Part shown: piece after piece, positions 14,401 through 26,479 of the stretch | Layout of the letters: every line of letters starts with the position of its first letter | Numbering within the stretch: the first letter of the stretch is position 1 | DNA from: Strigamia acuminata | Lineage: Eukaryota > Arthropoda > Chilopoda > Geophilomorpha > Linotaeniidae | NCBI GenBank assembly: GCA_949358305.1 | Contig: OX442314.1 | Span: 11,153,060 to 11,217,059, forward strand | Length of the DNA: 64,000 bases | Direction: 5' to 3' | The notes under the pieces: model-generated | Told to the model about the DNA's origin: nothing | The model's database searches: none | The model's input: only the letters and a program-made list of their open reading frames with translations | Position numbers and translations under genes: made by a program

Positions 14401-17400
14401 AGAACAATTTTATTTCTTCACTTTCTTGCAAACTTTTTTAGATACCCCACTAGGTTTTGCATAACCTTATGCCAAAAGTTCCACTAATATGTTTTTATGT
14501 GTCACCAAACTAGGGAGGAAAACAAACTCATCTCACCATGAAGCACTGGGTGCACTTAATTTTTAATTTTCTGATACCGACGCCTTTTTAACCCCTTTAA
14601 CATGGAGATGTGGGCCAAAGTCCAAATTGTTATGCGTTGGAGGGTTATATGAGTTAATTTACATCATGTTTTAATGAATTTGCCAGAATGACATGTAAAA
14701 GTGACACGCAGAAGAAACTCCCTCTTGCAAGGTGGTCTACCATTTTGGAAGTCCTCGACAGGCTTGGTTTGTCGGTAGTCTGTATAAAAGAGAAAATCAA
14801 TTTTTTTAAAGGTTTTGGAAGAAGTAGCTTCATTTTGAAGACATTTTAATGGTTTGATAGTAAAGTTGCTCTAACTGCTTTATGTGTGTGCAGTTGGCAA
14901 CGGCTGGATCTCGCAAAAGTCATTTGGATATACACAAAGCTGTAAATTCAATGTTCCTTTCTACTTCAAACATATGTAAGAAAATGCTTTTATGAATGAA
15001 CATACTTAAATTGTAGTCACATGGTTCAGTTTTGCTAAAAGAAAGAAAAGAAACGTTTTTTAAAAATGTGAGTAAAGGCATAATTATGCACAAACAGGTT
15101 AGTTATACTCTGTCCCGATACAACGTTGTTCTATTTCCCAATTGGTTGAAACGGATTATGCCTAACTGTGGACTGTGCTCTACTACGCGAGAAAAGTAGT
15201 TCTGTTTATTATCAATGAATTTTCGTGTAAAAAGTGATTATACTCGAGTTGCACTCAAAAAGGCACCTCACAATGTGTACTCCCATTGGTCGAGCCAGTT
15301 TACTACTAACTCCAGACTGTATACTACTACTAGGAGAAGTAGTTTTGTGATTGTTATGACTAATTTAGTTTGTTATTTTGATTTTATTTAATAAAAAATG
15401 TTATTTCCACCATTAAAATGAAGTTTCACACATTAAAAAATGTCAAACTCATGTTTGTTGTGTTTATTGCTTACATCGTCTGGAAGTTTGAATTTTAGGC
15501 TGTTGCCTAGACAATTGATTACAATGTCTGTACATTGTAATGCAATTCTGGTGTTTGGGTCTACTTTTCCGGATCACTACACCAGTAAACTGGCTCGACC
15601 ACACATTGTGAGGTGCCTTTTTGAGTGCAACTCGAGTATAGAAGGATGGATTTTATTATTTATTTGGTAATAAAATATTTATTTCATTTGCTAAAAGAAG
15701 CTTTTTCCCCTTTTAATCAATCAAACAATGTTAGCATAGTTTGTTGGTTTCTTTTGGCAGGTAAACAAAGGTTTAGTTTTTTATTGGTTGTTTTGCCTAG
15801 TTAGATAGCAATTCTGTGCCACTACATAGCATAAGACCCAAAAAAACTACACTATAAAGACGCCCAAAAACGAACAGAGTCACAGTTACGCAAGTTTTTG
15901 CCTTCTGTTTTTGCTGTTTATAAAAACACCAAAAACTACAGAAACAGAAACTTTGAATGCCCCTATAGGTTTCTTGCTGCAGCCATTAGAAAGTTGAATT
16001 GAATCCTACTTTCTTTTCGCGTAGTTTGGGTTTTTTTTTAAGCAATGATTGCTTTAACGGTCATGTATTCGTAAGCAACAAAAGGGACTTTTCTTTATCT
16101 AAATTTAACACAAATGGAAGGAAATCTATTTTCACTCAAACAAGACTGTAAGAAAAAAAAATCTTTTAAGAAGTTCTTCTAATTGAAGTTGGATTTCATT
16201 GTTTGATTTGATAATCAATAACTGAACTGGACATTTCCTGCTTTTTGAGGAGGAAAAAACACATTGACGAAAGTGGTGTTTCTAGCCAGCATGTCAACAA
16301 TAATCACTGTTTAATACGATGACCATGAAACGCCGTTATTATAACTGTAAAGCCTGCAAGCTGCAACACTGACAATAACACTGTGTCCGCAAGCCACAGG
16401 AAGAGCTCAATTGAAAGGCTGATCATAAAGTGAAACAAGGTCGTGCAAGATCATAGGTGAAGGTTGGTGGTTTGATGATTAATTTAATGTCTGCTCAGTT
16501 GTGTTGAGAGGCTAAGGTCAAACACATGCCAGGAAGGGAGGAAACCACTACACCACCTTCCTGGAACTTTTGCCCATCAACATAAGTTTGCTTTTGAAAT
16601 GTCTTCTTTAACGTGAGACATCAACGAAGAAAATCACAGAAAAAAATGGAATATTGGTAATGATAACGCCAGACTTCCTATTTCATGGTTAATAAATGAT
16701 TTCTTTACTTGGGTTTAAAAGGCATTGTTGGGTCCAAATTTGCAACAAAATAATGAATCTTCATGGTGATCTACAGGCTGGCTACGCGGTGGCGCCACTG
16801 AAATATGACGTTTTTATGACATTCTTGAGCCTCAGCAACATCAAAGGAACCGACACTGGGTTGTCATTCTGTATGTTTAATGCTGGGCGCAGACATACCG
16901 CGATTTCGCGTCGCGTTGCAATCGCGTTGCCATTGCGCATGCCCAGATGACGTCATTTCCTTCGCGCCGGTTGGAAATAGTACTTGTCCCAAGTACTATT
17001 TCGCCCGCGATTCGTGTTGCAGCCAATCCCGTGAGCTGTGTGAAATGACGTCATTTCATTAACATTTTTGGTTGCTGTGTGAATGCTGTGGAATGACGTC
17101 ATAAGTTTGAATTCGCAGAGCTGAAATAGCTACATGTGTGTAGCACTGCGTGCGATTCACAGCGCGATTTCGCTAGCGAAATCGCGACGCGACGCAAAAT
17201 CGCGGTATGTCTGCGCCCAGCATTATTCTGTGGCACATGAGCCTCTCAAAATGACGTCACTTCCTGAAAATAATGCAGATTTGGTGCGAATTTTCGAAAA
17301 GAAACATTTTCTATTCGAGAGATTATTTTGTATTCAAGGTCGATCAGCGCCCGGTGCGATTGTTTTTGTGCGCCCCGTCGTTCATTGTTTTCAGTGCTTG

Positions 17401-20400
17401 TTGGTGAATTTTGGGCGCATTAATGCGTTGTATTTGTCTTGGTGCCCAGTGCGGTTGCACCACTCGATCGCTTCTTGATACTGCTCTGGATAGCACATCT
17501 TTGTTTGGCCAAAACCCGCTGTAGGTATGAACCCCTAAACAACTATTTTGCAGTAGTGATGGCCACATATCTGCAGCTTATACGCATGTGTGAACCAGCC
17601 TTTAGAAGAAGCAGGAAGAAAAAAACACCTATAACTTAACTTTCCCATAGCCATGGGGAGGTCAGAAAAATTGCAAAGTAGTAAAATAACCATAACTCTT
17701 TATTACCTGAAAATTAATTTATGGGACCAATTTTAATTCTTCTGAAATTTTTTTTTATAATTTTATAATGACTGAAGGTGTCAACACAAGGGAGCGGGTA
17801 AAATTCCAAAGCTTGCTAGTAGTAGCTTGACTCGCTTTTGGCTTACCAGCTTAACCGACAAACTCAAGTTAGCTAGGTAGCTAGCTAGCTGGCTGCCAGA
17901 AATTTCCGCCAAAATCTCCTCAAGAATATCCTCACGATTCTGATTGGCTGTCAAAGTCACATGACCAAAACACCAGCAAGCTTGAAGCTGGTAAATCAAA
18001 CTCAGTTTGATCGGAGCGGGTAAGTACAAGCGCCGAGCCGTATCACTGGTGTAGTGATCCAAAAATGTAGACCCAAACACCAGAAATGCATTACAATGTA
18101 CAGACATCGATTGCCTAGGAAACCGCCAAAATTTCAAAATTGTTTGCTTTCCAGACAAAGCAACCAATAAACAGAACAAACATGAGTTTTACATTTACGT
18201 GTGCATAAAACTTTATTTCCTAAATGGAAATAACATTTCTTTATAAAAATAATCAAAATTATATCAACTTAAATGGTATTAGCAATCACAAAACATAATA
18301 AAAATAAACACTACTTTTCCTAGTGGTATTAATTAATACAGACTGGAGTTAGGAGTAATGTGGTTCGGCCAATGGGAGAAGGCCACCCTTTTGAGTCGAA
18401 CAAGAGTATAATAATTATTTTTAGCTATAACAACTGTGGTGTCCATAACCCTTTAATAAACTGGCTTTTGCAAAATTCGAACATTGTAGCAAGATCTTTC
18501 TCTGTAGGCTTAGATTGACCGAGGCCTTAATTGCATCGCTGGAAGTAAAATTGACCAGTTATTAAAGGCCAATTGCACCCAGCAGAAGAAAAACGTTATT
18601 AGCCAGCTTATTATAGCTGCAGATATTAACTTTTTCAGTGAAATGGTGTGTCACAATTTCCACTGAATATAATTCTGCAAAGTGTTTCAAAGGCACACAC
18701 ACACTTGCATTGCATGTGTAGTGACAATCAATCACTGAAGCATGCTTACTGCTTGGTGTAGATTATTATCAATCAACCACATTTCACCTACATAGTTTAT
18801 AAATAAATATACTTCTGGCATTTACTAATTCGTTCATTATATCAGCTTTAAAGAGGCTAGATTAAGTTAAGCAAGTTTGGATGAGCTTCAAGTGCTATCA
18901 CTTCGAGGTAACATTAAAGATTAATGTCCAGTGATGTCTGGAAGATGAATTTGACCATTTATCAGTGTGAACAGTTTAGTCCAATATACTACATACTATG
19001 CTACATTTAAGGATGGCCAAGGTATTGCAATAGGGGTGTCCAATTATATGTTTCAACCGTGATGGCCTTAAGGTGCATTTTCATTAGCGAGAGAAATGTT
19101 TGCTACTCTAAAAACTGCATGCGGGTTCAGGCTCTTCTAATTGGTCCCAGACAGTCATGTGGTCAACATATCGCAGGGATTTGGACGCACGCGACAGACT
19201 TAACCACAGTAGAGGGAGAGAGACAGTAGCGCAATATACACTAATCCCCATAGACATGTGTTCATTGCGCATGCGCATATTCTCTCTGGTGGTCTGAAGA
19301 TAGTGATTTGTTGCTTTTAATGTAAGTGTAGGAAAAGGTGCCAACGAAAGGCGGGAAAGATTACTACAGAGCGTAAAAGACGATTTCATTTATTAAAATT
19401 GTTTTTATTTAAGAAATATGAGTACTAACTGAATTACCTACTTGAATAATTATGTTGAAGGTACTTCGGAGCTTGCGGCATGCAGTTTTTCCTTATAATT
19501 TGCTGTAACGAGAAAGCGGAAAAGTTTTCTTTGCGAAGTGGTTCCGGTTACCAAACAAACTAACATTTGAAATCCAAAATAGAAGATGCTTTTCAAGCAA
19601 AGACAACTTGCTGTTTTTATGGCTTCTAAGCTTAAACAATTCTGGGTTATTGCAATTTGAAATGCATTTACAGATGAATGGAGAAACGGGCAATTGACCT
19701 TTGGAAAATCTGTTGAAATTCATGTAAATGTGCTGAAATCCTTGCAAATATGCTTAAATCTTTACAAATTCATGCAAATCTGCTTAGATCTTTACAAATC
19801 CATGCAAATATGCTTAGATCTTTACAAATCCATGCAAATATGCTTAGATCTTTACAAATCCATGCAAATCTGCTTAGATCTTTACAAATCCATGCAAATC
19901 TGCTTAAATCTTTACAAATCCATGTTGTTGTAACCTGTTTTAACTTAATTATTCCTAACTAATTAAACTAAGCTACAAGCGGTTGCCACACCGGATATTA
20001 TCAAAACTAAGCAGAAAATATTAATAAGAGATTAATGTTTTCTCAAATCAAACACGTAAATAATTTATTCTGGGATTAGAATAAGTTTAACACAGTTTAT
20101 ATGAAATATTTGGATACATTCTTTGATACTGAAATTATACATTGAATATATTAATAAACTGAACTGTGTTAATGAATGGAAAATGATACGTAAAATGACG
20201 ACGGCGATGGCTTGTCGACGTCGGTGTGTGTCGCGATGGCTTCTCGTGACGATAATCGATCAATTTTGGCCCGAAATAATTCGGTTCTCTTCACTTAAAA
20301 AATAACGGAAAATATTCCGAAATCTTATCTCTACTTCTACTCACAAACTGCACGACGACAAACAATTCGTGGCGACTTCAAGCAATTCGGGACCTTTCTC

Positions 20401-22587
20401 GGCTTGGGCGGCACAATGAGCTCCGTAGGTTGCGATGATGTCGACTTTTGGTTTCTACTTCACAAGCGCTTGACAAGCTCAAGGCTAGGCTAGGGTCTCA
20501 GCTCAATTTAGTTTTGACTGAGCAAAGAATAACTCTCACAACAAGGATATTTGTTGCAAGAAAGCTTTCACTAACTGTGAAAGGAGTCTAAATTATTGGC
20601 AAAGTAGTCACAAATTACTGCGGTGAATTTTGTGTTTCAAGGAGCAATTTCTGGGTGACTTTTCATGACAATGGTTTGGTTTAAACTGCCTTCTCAGAGA
20701 CATAGGGGCTTGTAGGCCTGTTGCCCTGGCAACGACCTAATTGTTCATGAGAACCAACTTTTTTGGATAAAATAAAAAATGATAAACAGAAATAATTCTG
20801 ACAAAATAAAATATATATTTCCAATAAATATTTTTAGTTTTAGTTTTGTCCTAGAAAATGAGAAAATGAGATAAATAGTAAAATAGAAAAACGGACAAAA
20901 AGAAAAATTGATGCGTATTTTGGATTTAAATTTGGAATTGATGATGTCATTACACCACAATAATTCAAAATGGGTGTTAATGGCTGCGATGACGTCATTG
21001 GCTGTCATTGCTACAGCATGGATTTGAGAACTGATGTCATTTTGCGAAAGTTGCAATTTGATCGATTTTGACCGATTTTGACTGATTTTGATTAAATTTT
21101 TTGGTGCTTTTTATTATTTCACTTTTATACGGAGCAGCTGGCTGCGGGTGAACAGCTAGTGAAAGCTATTGTTGCCAATGCTGGCCATGACAGCCAACGT
21201 ACACAACTTCTGGTTTCACCGGAAGTAAATCCGTTTTTATTTCCCGTCGACATCCGACGCCATAATCAAAGGAACTCTGAACGTGATAACGTCATACTCG
21301 TATGATGCGTCACAATGTAAACAAAATTCCATGGTGGGAGTTGCGCAAAGAAATTATATTTTTTTTTGGATACAAAATGAACCCTGCAGCTCGGCTTTAA
21401 TACAAGTCTCCATATTAAATTATATAATTCATTTGACTTTTACCACTTTACGATGTAACAAGAAAAATCACAGAAGTGATCCCCATGAAAAAATAAATTT
21501 AAAAATAAATAAATCCTATTAAAGAATATAATAATTCTATTGAGTGGATGTAACCAAACACTTTAGATGGTGATGTCACCGTCACAAATGGCTGAAGAAT
21601 GTAGGAAGTACTTGGAAAGTTTAGTCATGTTTGGTCATGCTGATTTCTGACGCAGATAAATAAATAAATAATGGCGATTAACCAAAATGAAAATTTAGCA
21701 AATTTTACTCACAATTTTTCAACTTTCTTAACAATTTTTTCACATTTTTTTACGTTTTTTTCGAGTTTTTTCATTTTTTTTCGAGTTTTTTTCAAATTTT
21801 TTCGAGTTTTTCATGTTTTTTCGAGTTTTTTCACATTTTTTCGAGTTTTCTTCACATTTTTCGAGTTTTTTCATGTTTTTTCGAGTTTTTTCATGTTTTT
21901 TCGAGTTTTTTCATTTTTTTTCGAGTTTTTTTCAAATTTTTTCGAATTTTATCACATTTTTTCGAGTTTTTTCATGTTTTTTCGAGTTTTTTCAAATTTT
22001 ATCGAGTTTTTTTTATTTTTTTTCGAGTATTTTTTAATTTTTTTTCGAGTTTTTTCAAATTTTTTCGAGTTTTTTCATGTTTTTTCGAGTTTTTTCACAT
22101 TTTTTCGAGTTTTCTTCACATTTTTTTTGGTAAAATTAAATTTTAAATGAAAAAGGTGTGTGAAATGCGAGTACCCCCCCATATCCCGCCCCGCGAGCTT
22201 GACTGGATGTGATTTTCATAATCCTTTCTAGTGCAGGTCGCAATGCAGTTGTTTCAACTCGAGAATTTTATAAAATATTGACCAATTTAGTCGCAGTGCG
22301 AAAATCTCACATGTGCGCATAATTTGAATGATTTTTAAAGAGAAAATATCATTTACAGCGTGATAATATTAGTTTAGACTTTTAATGTCGCTGTTAATGC
22401 GTGAACGGACTCGGGGCTCAAGGTTTTGTAATTCTAATGGGATTTCCATTGCAGGTACAACATGAGTCGCGTGTTACAGGCGGTCGGGGAATTCGAGTTG
22501 GCCAGTGACTGTATGGCAACGGCGATTGACCTAGAGGCCACTAGTCCTATCTTGCCATTTTCTGTCGTCTCAAGGAGTTTGGAATAA
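2428..22587 (+). CDS. TTC7: tetratricopeptide repeat protein 7 (TTC7), 19 exons
   Basis: TTC7 proteins are helical TPR scaffolds that, with EFR3 and FAM126, hold phosphatidylinositol 4-kinase III-alpha at the plasma membrane. Exons: 2428-2557, 2639-2784, 2849-3029, 3089-3368, 3649-3727, 3793-3965, 4148-4211, 4276-4413, 4490-4573, 4634-4738, 4830-5008, 5068-5140, 5217-5377, 5755-5871, 6421-6506, 6590-6831, 6917-7021, 7108-7199 and 22455-22587. All junctions are GT-AG and all phases agree, giving 855 residues, close to the roughly 840 of vertebrate TTC7B. Recognisable family text includes GESKLEQYL near the N-terminus, EEFHLWFQFALSL in the middle, SRVEQALSEVASS, and a C-terminus ending SPILPFSVVSRSLE, comparable to the conserved TTC7 tail. 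The first 18 exons occupy 4.8 kb; the last lies behind a 15.3-kb intron. The start is the first ATG of the N-terminal frame (MSGKASRT). A poly(A) signal AATAAA follows at 22671. Confidence 0.93.
3395..3645 (+). repeat. 20-bp minisatellite in TTC7 intron 4
   Basis: About 12-13 copies of a 20-bp unit, CATTAAATCGATTTTTATTG, fill almost the whole intron between exons 4 and 5. Copies differ by single bases. The A/T tracts recur about every 10 bp. Confidence 0.95.
6010..6360 (+). repeat. degenerate TTATAACGAA repeats with an 18-bp palindrome in TTC7 intron 14
   Basis: Variants of CGTTATAACGAA and CGTTATATCGGG recur in both orientations. At 6164-6181 there is a perfect 18-bp palindrome, TATAACGAATTCGTTATA. 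Such text is common in decayed inverted-repeat transposons; no element boundaries can be set. Confidence 0.6.
7335..7980 (+). repeat. 31-bp minisatellite
   Basis: About 13 near-identical copies of a 31-bp unit, starting ACGGATTTTGTGATGAAAAA, run from about 7335 to 7740. They then decay into diverged versions to about 7980. Open frames across it are by-products of a stop-free repeat, not a gene. Confidence 0.95.
9210..9800 (+). repeat. 21-bp minisatellite with a hAT-like end
   Basis: From about 9255 to 9770 a 21-bp unit (CATTTAATTTTGGACCAGAA plus A) is repeated about 20 times, with a longer-range repeat of the whole block (compare 9385-9440 with 9540-9600). Just to the left, at 9210, stands CAGGGGCGGGTCG, which resembles the terminal inverted repeat of hAT-type transposons (CAGGGGCGGATCC...). 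The array may be the inside of a non-autonomous element. Confidence 0.75.
13690..14198 (+). repeat. 21-bp minisatellite with a possible hAT-like right end
   Basis: Fourteen perfect copies of a 21-bp unit (AGGCCAAAAACAATAGATTT plus T) at 13766-14060 are flanked by diverged copies to 13690 and 14155. The uniformity suggests recent homogenisation. A GGGGTCTGCCCCTG motif ends at 14198, a position and form like the right terminus of a hAT element. Both strands give long repeated open frames of seven-residue periodicity; these are artefacts. Confidence 0.9.
15241..15638 (+). mobile_element. TA-flanked inverted-repeat element (MITE-like), copy 1
   Basis: The left end TACTCGAGTTGCACTCAAAA continues to 15277 and is matched in reverse by 15602-15638, a 37-bp inverted repeat. 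Matching resumes for another 16 bp inward after a 10-bp insertion on the left. The element is 398 bp and bordered by TA on both sides (15239-15240, 15639-15640), the target duplication used by Tc1/mariner-type transposons. It carries no transposase. Confidence 0.85.
16880..17223 (+). mobile_element. TA-flanked GC-rich inverted-repeat element carrying TGACGTCA sites
   Basis: ATGCTGGGCGCAGACATACC at the left is matched in reverse at the right, and the arm continues through GCGATTT and GCGTCGCG text. The element is 344 bp with TA at both borders. It is far more GC- and CpG-rich than the surrounding intron. It contains three TGACGTCA octamers (16948, 17046, 17094); a fourth lies just outside at 17252. 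No coding capacity. Confidence 0.85.
18029..18408 (-). mobile_element. inverted-repeat element, diverged copy 2 of the 15.24-kb family
   Basis: Read on the minus strand, this stretch follows the 15,241-15,638 element: the ACTCTTGTTCGACTC end, the CATTGGCC block, and the internal text around CTGGTGTTTGGGTCTACATT all correspond. Its left end (about 18029) is diverged or truncated, so the boundary is approximate. Two opposite copies of one family in the same intron. Confidence 0.75.
19700..19925 (+). repeat. 30-bp minisatellite
   Basis: About six to seven copies of a 30-bp unit beginning CATGCAAATMTGCTTAGATC, followed by TTTACAAATC. All three forward frames stay open across it, as expected for a unit divisible by three without stops. 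Confidence 0.93.
21720..22125 (+). repeat. T-rich array of about 10/20-bp units
   Basis: TTTTTTCGAG alternates with TTTTTTCATG, TTTTTTCACA and similar ten-base blocks for about 400 bp, some 330 bp before the last TTC7 exon. The coding-strand T-tracts resemble a very long polypyrimidine region. Confidence 0.9.
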
Positions 22588-25500
22588 CACGTTCTAATCT
22601 TATCATAACGATATCCAAGCGGAAAATTCTTTGTTAGATTGTGTTATCGAATGTTTAAGTATTTATTGTAAATAAATATATATTGTATATCGGAGGTGTA
22701 ATTTTGTGTTATATGGAAAATTTATTGGTTTTTGTTGTTTTTGTTTTTCTTGTAAATATTACTGGTAAATATCGATTTAAAAACGGAATAAATGTGCGAA
22801 ATTGTACGAAATCGTTAATAAAGTGAAAAATGTAATGTTTTTTTGGACCAATCAGCAGAAAGAATTGATTTTCAAGGTTAAAAGTTTATTTTTTATCAAT
22901 AAATTTTCACGTGATATAATAAGATTTTTACTTCTACTTTTTTTTAATGAGAAGAAAATTATTATTATTATTACTAATTTTGTTTTTTTTTTAAAAATGG
23001 AAAATAAACACTTTGTTGATGAATTTTTATATTTTTTAATATTGGCTGCAATAGTTTAGCTCCTATTAACCAACTACAACACCAAAAACAAATTCTATTG
23101 CACAATTATTGTCAACAGTGGCAAAAATTCATAATTAGGCCCAAAAATTCATAATTAGGCTCAAAAATTCATAATTAGGCCCAAAAATTCATAATTAGGC
23201 CCAAAAATTCATAATTAGGCCCAAAAATTCATATTTAGGCCCAAAAATTCATAATTAGGCCCCAAAATTCATATTTAGGCCCCAAAATTCATACATAGGC
23301 CAAAAATATCCAATTTCAGATCAAAACAATCCAATTTCTGACCAAAACCATCCAATTTTTATGTGAAAAATCGAACCAAAATGGCCACCCTCTTGTACTT
23401 ATTCTGGATCCGCCCCTGCCTGTAACTAACTTTCACTCAACTTCTCCTTTCCATAAAACCTGTTTGATTTGTTTACAGTGATCACACTGGCAACCTTAAT
23501 ACAACAAGATAAATAAACTTGGAAAAAAATTTATTTATTTATTTTTTTTTTATTTTTTTTTACCATAAAAACGACAAAACGACTGTGTTTTGTGTTTAAT
23601 ATTTAAATCCACTGGTTGCAATTTAGCATAAGGAAGGAAATTAGCAACAGCATATGTGAAAATGAGTTAATTTGTTTGTACCGCCGCCAACATCACTTCC
23701 TTTCATTGTATTTCATGTTCCATCCACACACATCCACACCCTTTGATGACGAAAAGCAGAAATTATTGTTGGCTAAATGCCTACTGGAAATCCCACAACT
23801 TTTTTGTCTCTTCTTTTCATTTTTTTTATTGTTCTCTTTAAGCTTCATAAACACGATTTCTGACGCCTTTCTTTTCCTAATGAATTGACATTTTTTCTTC
23901 CTGTAACGTATACAAGTCGTGACAAAGCGTTTTCATGCCTCTTTAATGGAACCACGGAGGTACAATAATAAGTCACTTCCCTATTTCGAACAAAATCCTA
24001 ATTATGAATAGCAAACTGACCTTGAAAAAACAAAAAAACAATTGCACACAATCAAAGGATGATATTGCCATGCGCATGCGTCAGAAACGTCTCAATATTG
24101 CGACCCCCGATGCTGTTAATCGATAAATTCCAAGAAAATAAAAATTTTATTTTGTTTTATTTTATTTCGAAAAATCAATCATTATCATTCGTGCTAATCT
24201 GCGCAGCAAGAATGGAATTTGTGATGGAAAAATTTCAAACAATGTTATCTGATATTACGAAAGCAAAATACCAAGAAACAAACTTTTTCCTCGATTAGTT
24301 AAACGAAAATTTATACCGTAAATGGCATAAATTAACGTATTTTAAAGTTTTAATCAACTAAAAAGCATCAAAAACCGAAGATTTGAGCAACTAAACATCA
24401 AAATAAAAGTAGGCTTAACTTCTACATATTTATTACGTCATCAATTATCGCTTATTCCACTGTTACAATTAAACGAATGACATCTTAAGTTTGAATTAAG
24501 CGGGAAGCCGACATTTTATTGAGTTTTCATTGTGTATTGGTCTGTTTGTAGGTGAATGAGGTGTCAGTCTTCAGCTATCCAGCATTCATGTATTTTTCTC
24601 ACTTCTAATTGGTTTATTTCACATAATTACAAGTTAATTACATTGATCATTTATTTCCTGTTGTAATAATAACAGGTCGTTTATTTTAATCTACGGTGTG
24701 GTAAACGAGTCTTGCAAGGTTTCCTTTCAGTGTTGTTAACAAGCCATTGAGAGAGCGGAAATTAGGGCGTCATCACCTACCTTTTGCTTTCCCCTTTCCG
24801 CACTATTAGTCGAAAAGTTGCGGCAATAATACGATGCTTTTCTTGATTGGCAACATGCCAATAGCGATGCGCTCTTGATTAGGGCCGGGATTTGAGCCTT
24901 CTGTCTGATTACTCCTCTTTTGACCGGCCACGTTCGAGTCTCGCGAGATTTCGTCCTGGTCACAAAGCTAAACAAGGCCTCCTAAATGAGGTCTCTCGGA
25001 TTTTTCGTGTCAAATCGATTCCACCCACTAAACCCATACAATCCCACAACTATATATCATTTATTTCTTTCAAAATAAAAAGTAATCAAAGATTTATATA
25101 ATGTATCAAATTATATTTAATTATATAAGAAATAAATAACAATAATTAAACAGTTATGACGTCATTGTCACAATAGGGTTAGGCCAATATGGCCGCCAAG
25201 TCGATATTTTCTGTTTATGTGTTTTTGTTGGAATAAAAATTGATTTTTTTGTATTAATATTTTGGAAATGAATAAAATTTTATATTTCTTGGGACTATGT
25301 TCTGTGTTTTTTGTGAGATATCTTGTGGGGAACCTTCAGTACTGATTTAGGTGTTGAAACAGACTGATTGACAAATAGATATCGATTTCTTCCTAGTGTC
25401 ACTTCATTCCCAGTGCAGAAAAAGAAAAACCTTTAGTATAGATAAGGTTTATCTTGCTTTTAATCATGGTTTTCCATTTGATTAATGCATTTTTTTTATT

Positions 25501-26470
25501 ATAAATATTTATCTGCTCTTTTTTTAGCATTCATTTGTGTCCATTTATAAATGAGCATTTTATTTTTCTATATATAAATAAAAAATTTACGAGTTGGATG
25601 TTTATTTTTACTGTTCTTCAATTAATTGCACAGTGTTTTATTGATGAATTATAAAATATTAAACATATTAAAAAAAAAAAAAAACATTTCTGCAAATACA
25701 GAGAAAAAAGTTCTGGGAAATGCTTGTTGCAAAGGACGTAAAATTTGGTGCAGAAGACTGGAGTTTGTAAAATGTCATGCGATTGGTGGAGCTTTGCTGC
25801 GTTATGTCGAGGTAGTAAAAGTTATTTCTATCACATTTTACAATACGTACAATTTGCCAAATACGAAGCCATTAACTCTGACTTTGATGAGGCTCGATGT
25901 CCAAATCAATAATTTAAATTATTTCAACTTTTTTCTTATTTATTTATTTATTTATTTCAAAACATGTTAAGCAGACGGCAAAAACATAAATCTTCCTCCA
26001 AAAAATCAATTTAATAATTCCATTTAATTTATTTAAACACCTTACAATTTAAAAAATTATTTTAAAAAAAAATACAAACAAATCTAAAAAAAACATTTCA
26101 CTTATAAAATAAAAATCTACGGAGTATTTCAACACAAACCAATTAAAACTGATAATAAAAACAAAAATTATCAACAAATCAGAAATAAAAATTCTAAAAA
26201 AAAAAAAAAAACCACTTCCACCCATAACACTCATAATACAATATAAAAAAACATTATATAACACGACCATTTCCATGAATGGTTAGAAAGAAAAAAAAAT
26301 ATTTATTTCTAGTTCCCCTTTCATATCCACAATGAAATGTCATTCAATTATTTCCGTGTCCAACCCCCTTTAGTTGCATTGCAAGGTGGTGCATTGGGTT
26401 AATGACGATTGATTTCGATCATTATCTAAAGTACAATAATAATAATAGTAAAAACAAACGTTTGAATGAC
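22588..26470. other. TTC7 3' flank and noncoding DNA
   Basis: AATAAA at 22671-22676, 84 bp after the stop, is the likely TTC7 poly(A) signal. Beyond it I see a minisatellite (23,115-23,418), a TGACGTCA at 25157, poly-A/T runs and AT-rich DNA. No frame here has the composition or splice signals of a gene I could support. Confidence 0.55.
23115..23418 (+). repeat. 20-bp minisatellite ending in a hAT-like terminus
   Basis: About nine copies of CCAAAAATTCATAATTAGGC run from 23,120 to about 23,300, then degrade. The block ends with CTGGATCCGCCCCTG at 23404-23418. Read on the other strand this is CAGGGGCGGATCCAG, a classic hAT terminal motif. The array is probably the inside of a non-autonomous hAT-like element; its left terminus is not clear. 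Confidence 0.75.
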
Positions 26471-26479
26471 ACGCAAACA

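Larger units (their letters stand above)
7200..22454 (+). other. 15.3-kb last intron of TTC7
   Basis: The donor (TTGTG then GTAAGT at 7200) and the acceptor (TTGCAG ending at 22454) join in phase: the split codon TG|G gives Trp. Inside I find no convincing gene on either strand, only minisatellites (7.3, 9.3, 13.7, 19.7 and 21.7 kb), inverted-repeat elements (15.24, 16.88 and 18.03 kb), poly-A/T runs (8.36-8.47 kb) and unannotated AT-rich DNA. A short patch near 10,310-10,390 contains GGGGC and GCCCC blocks in opposite orientation and may be another decayed element. Confidence 0.9.

Noticed and set aside
24059-24298. 79-codon frame in the 24-kb region
   Set aside because: Compositionally like the AT-rich surroundings, with no motif or splice context.
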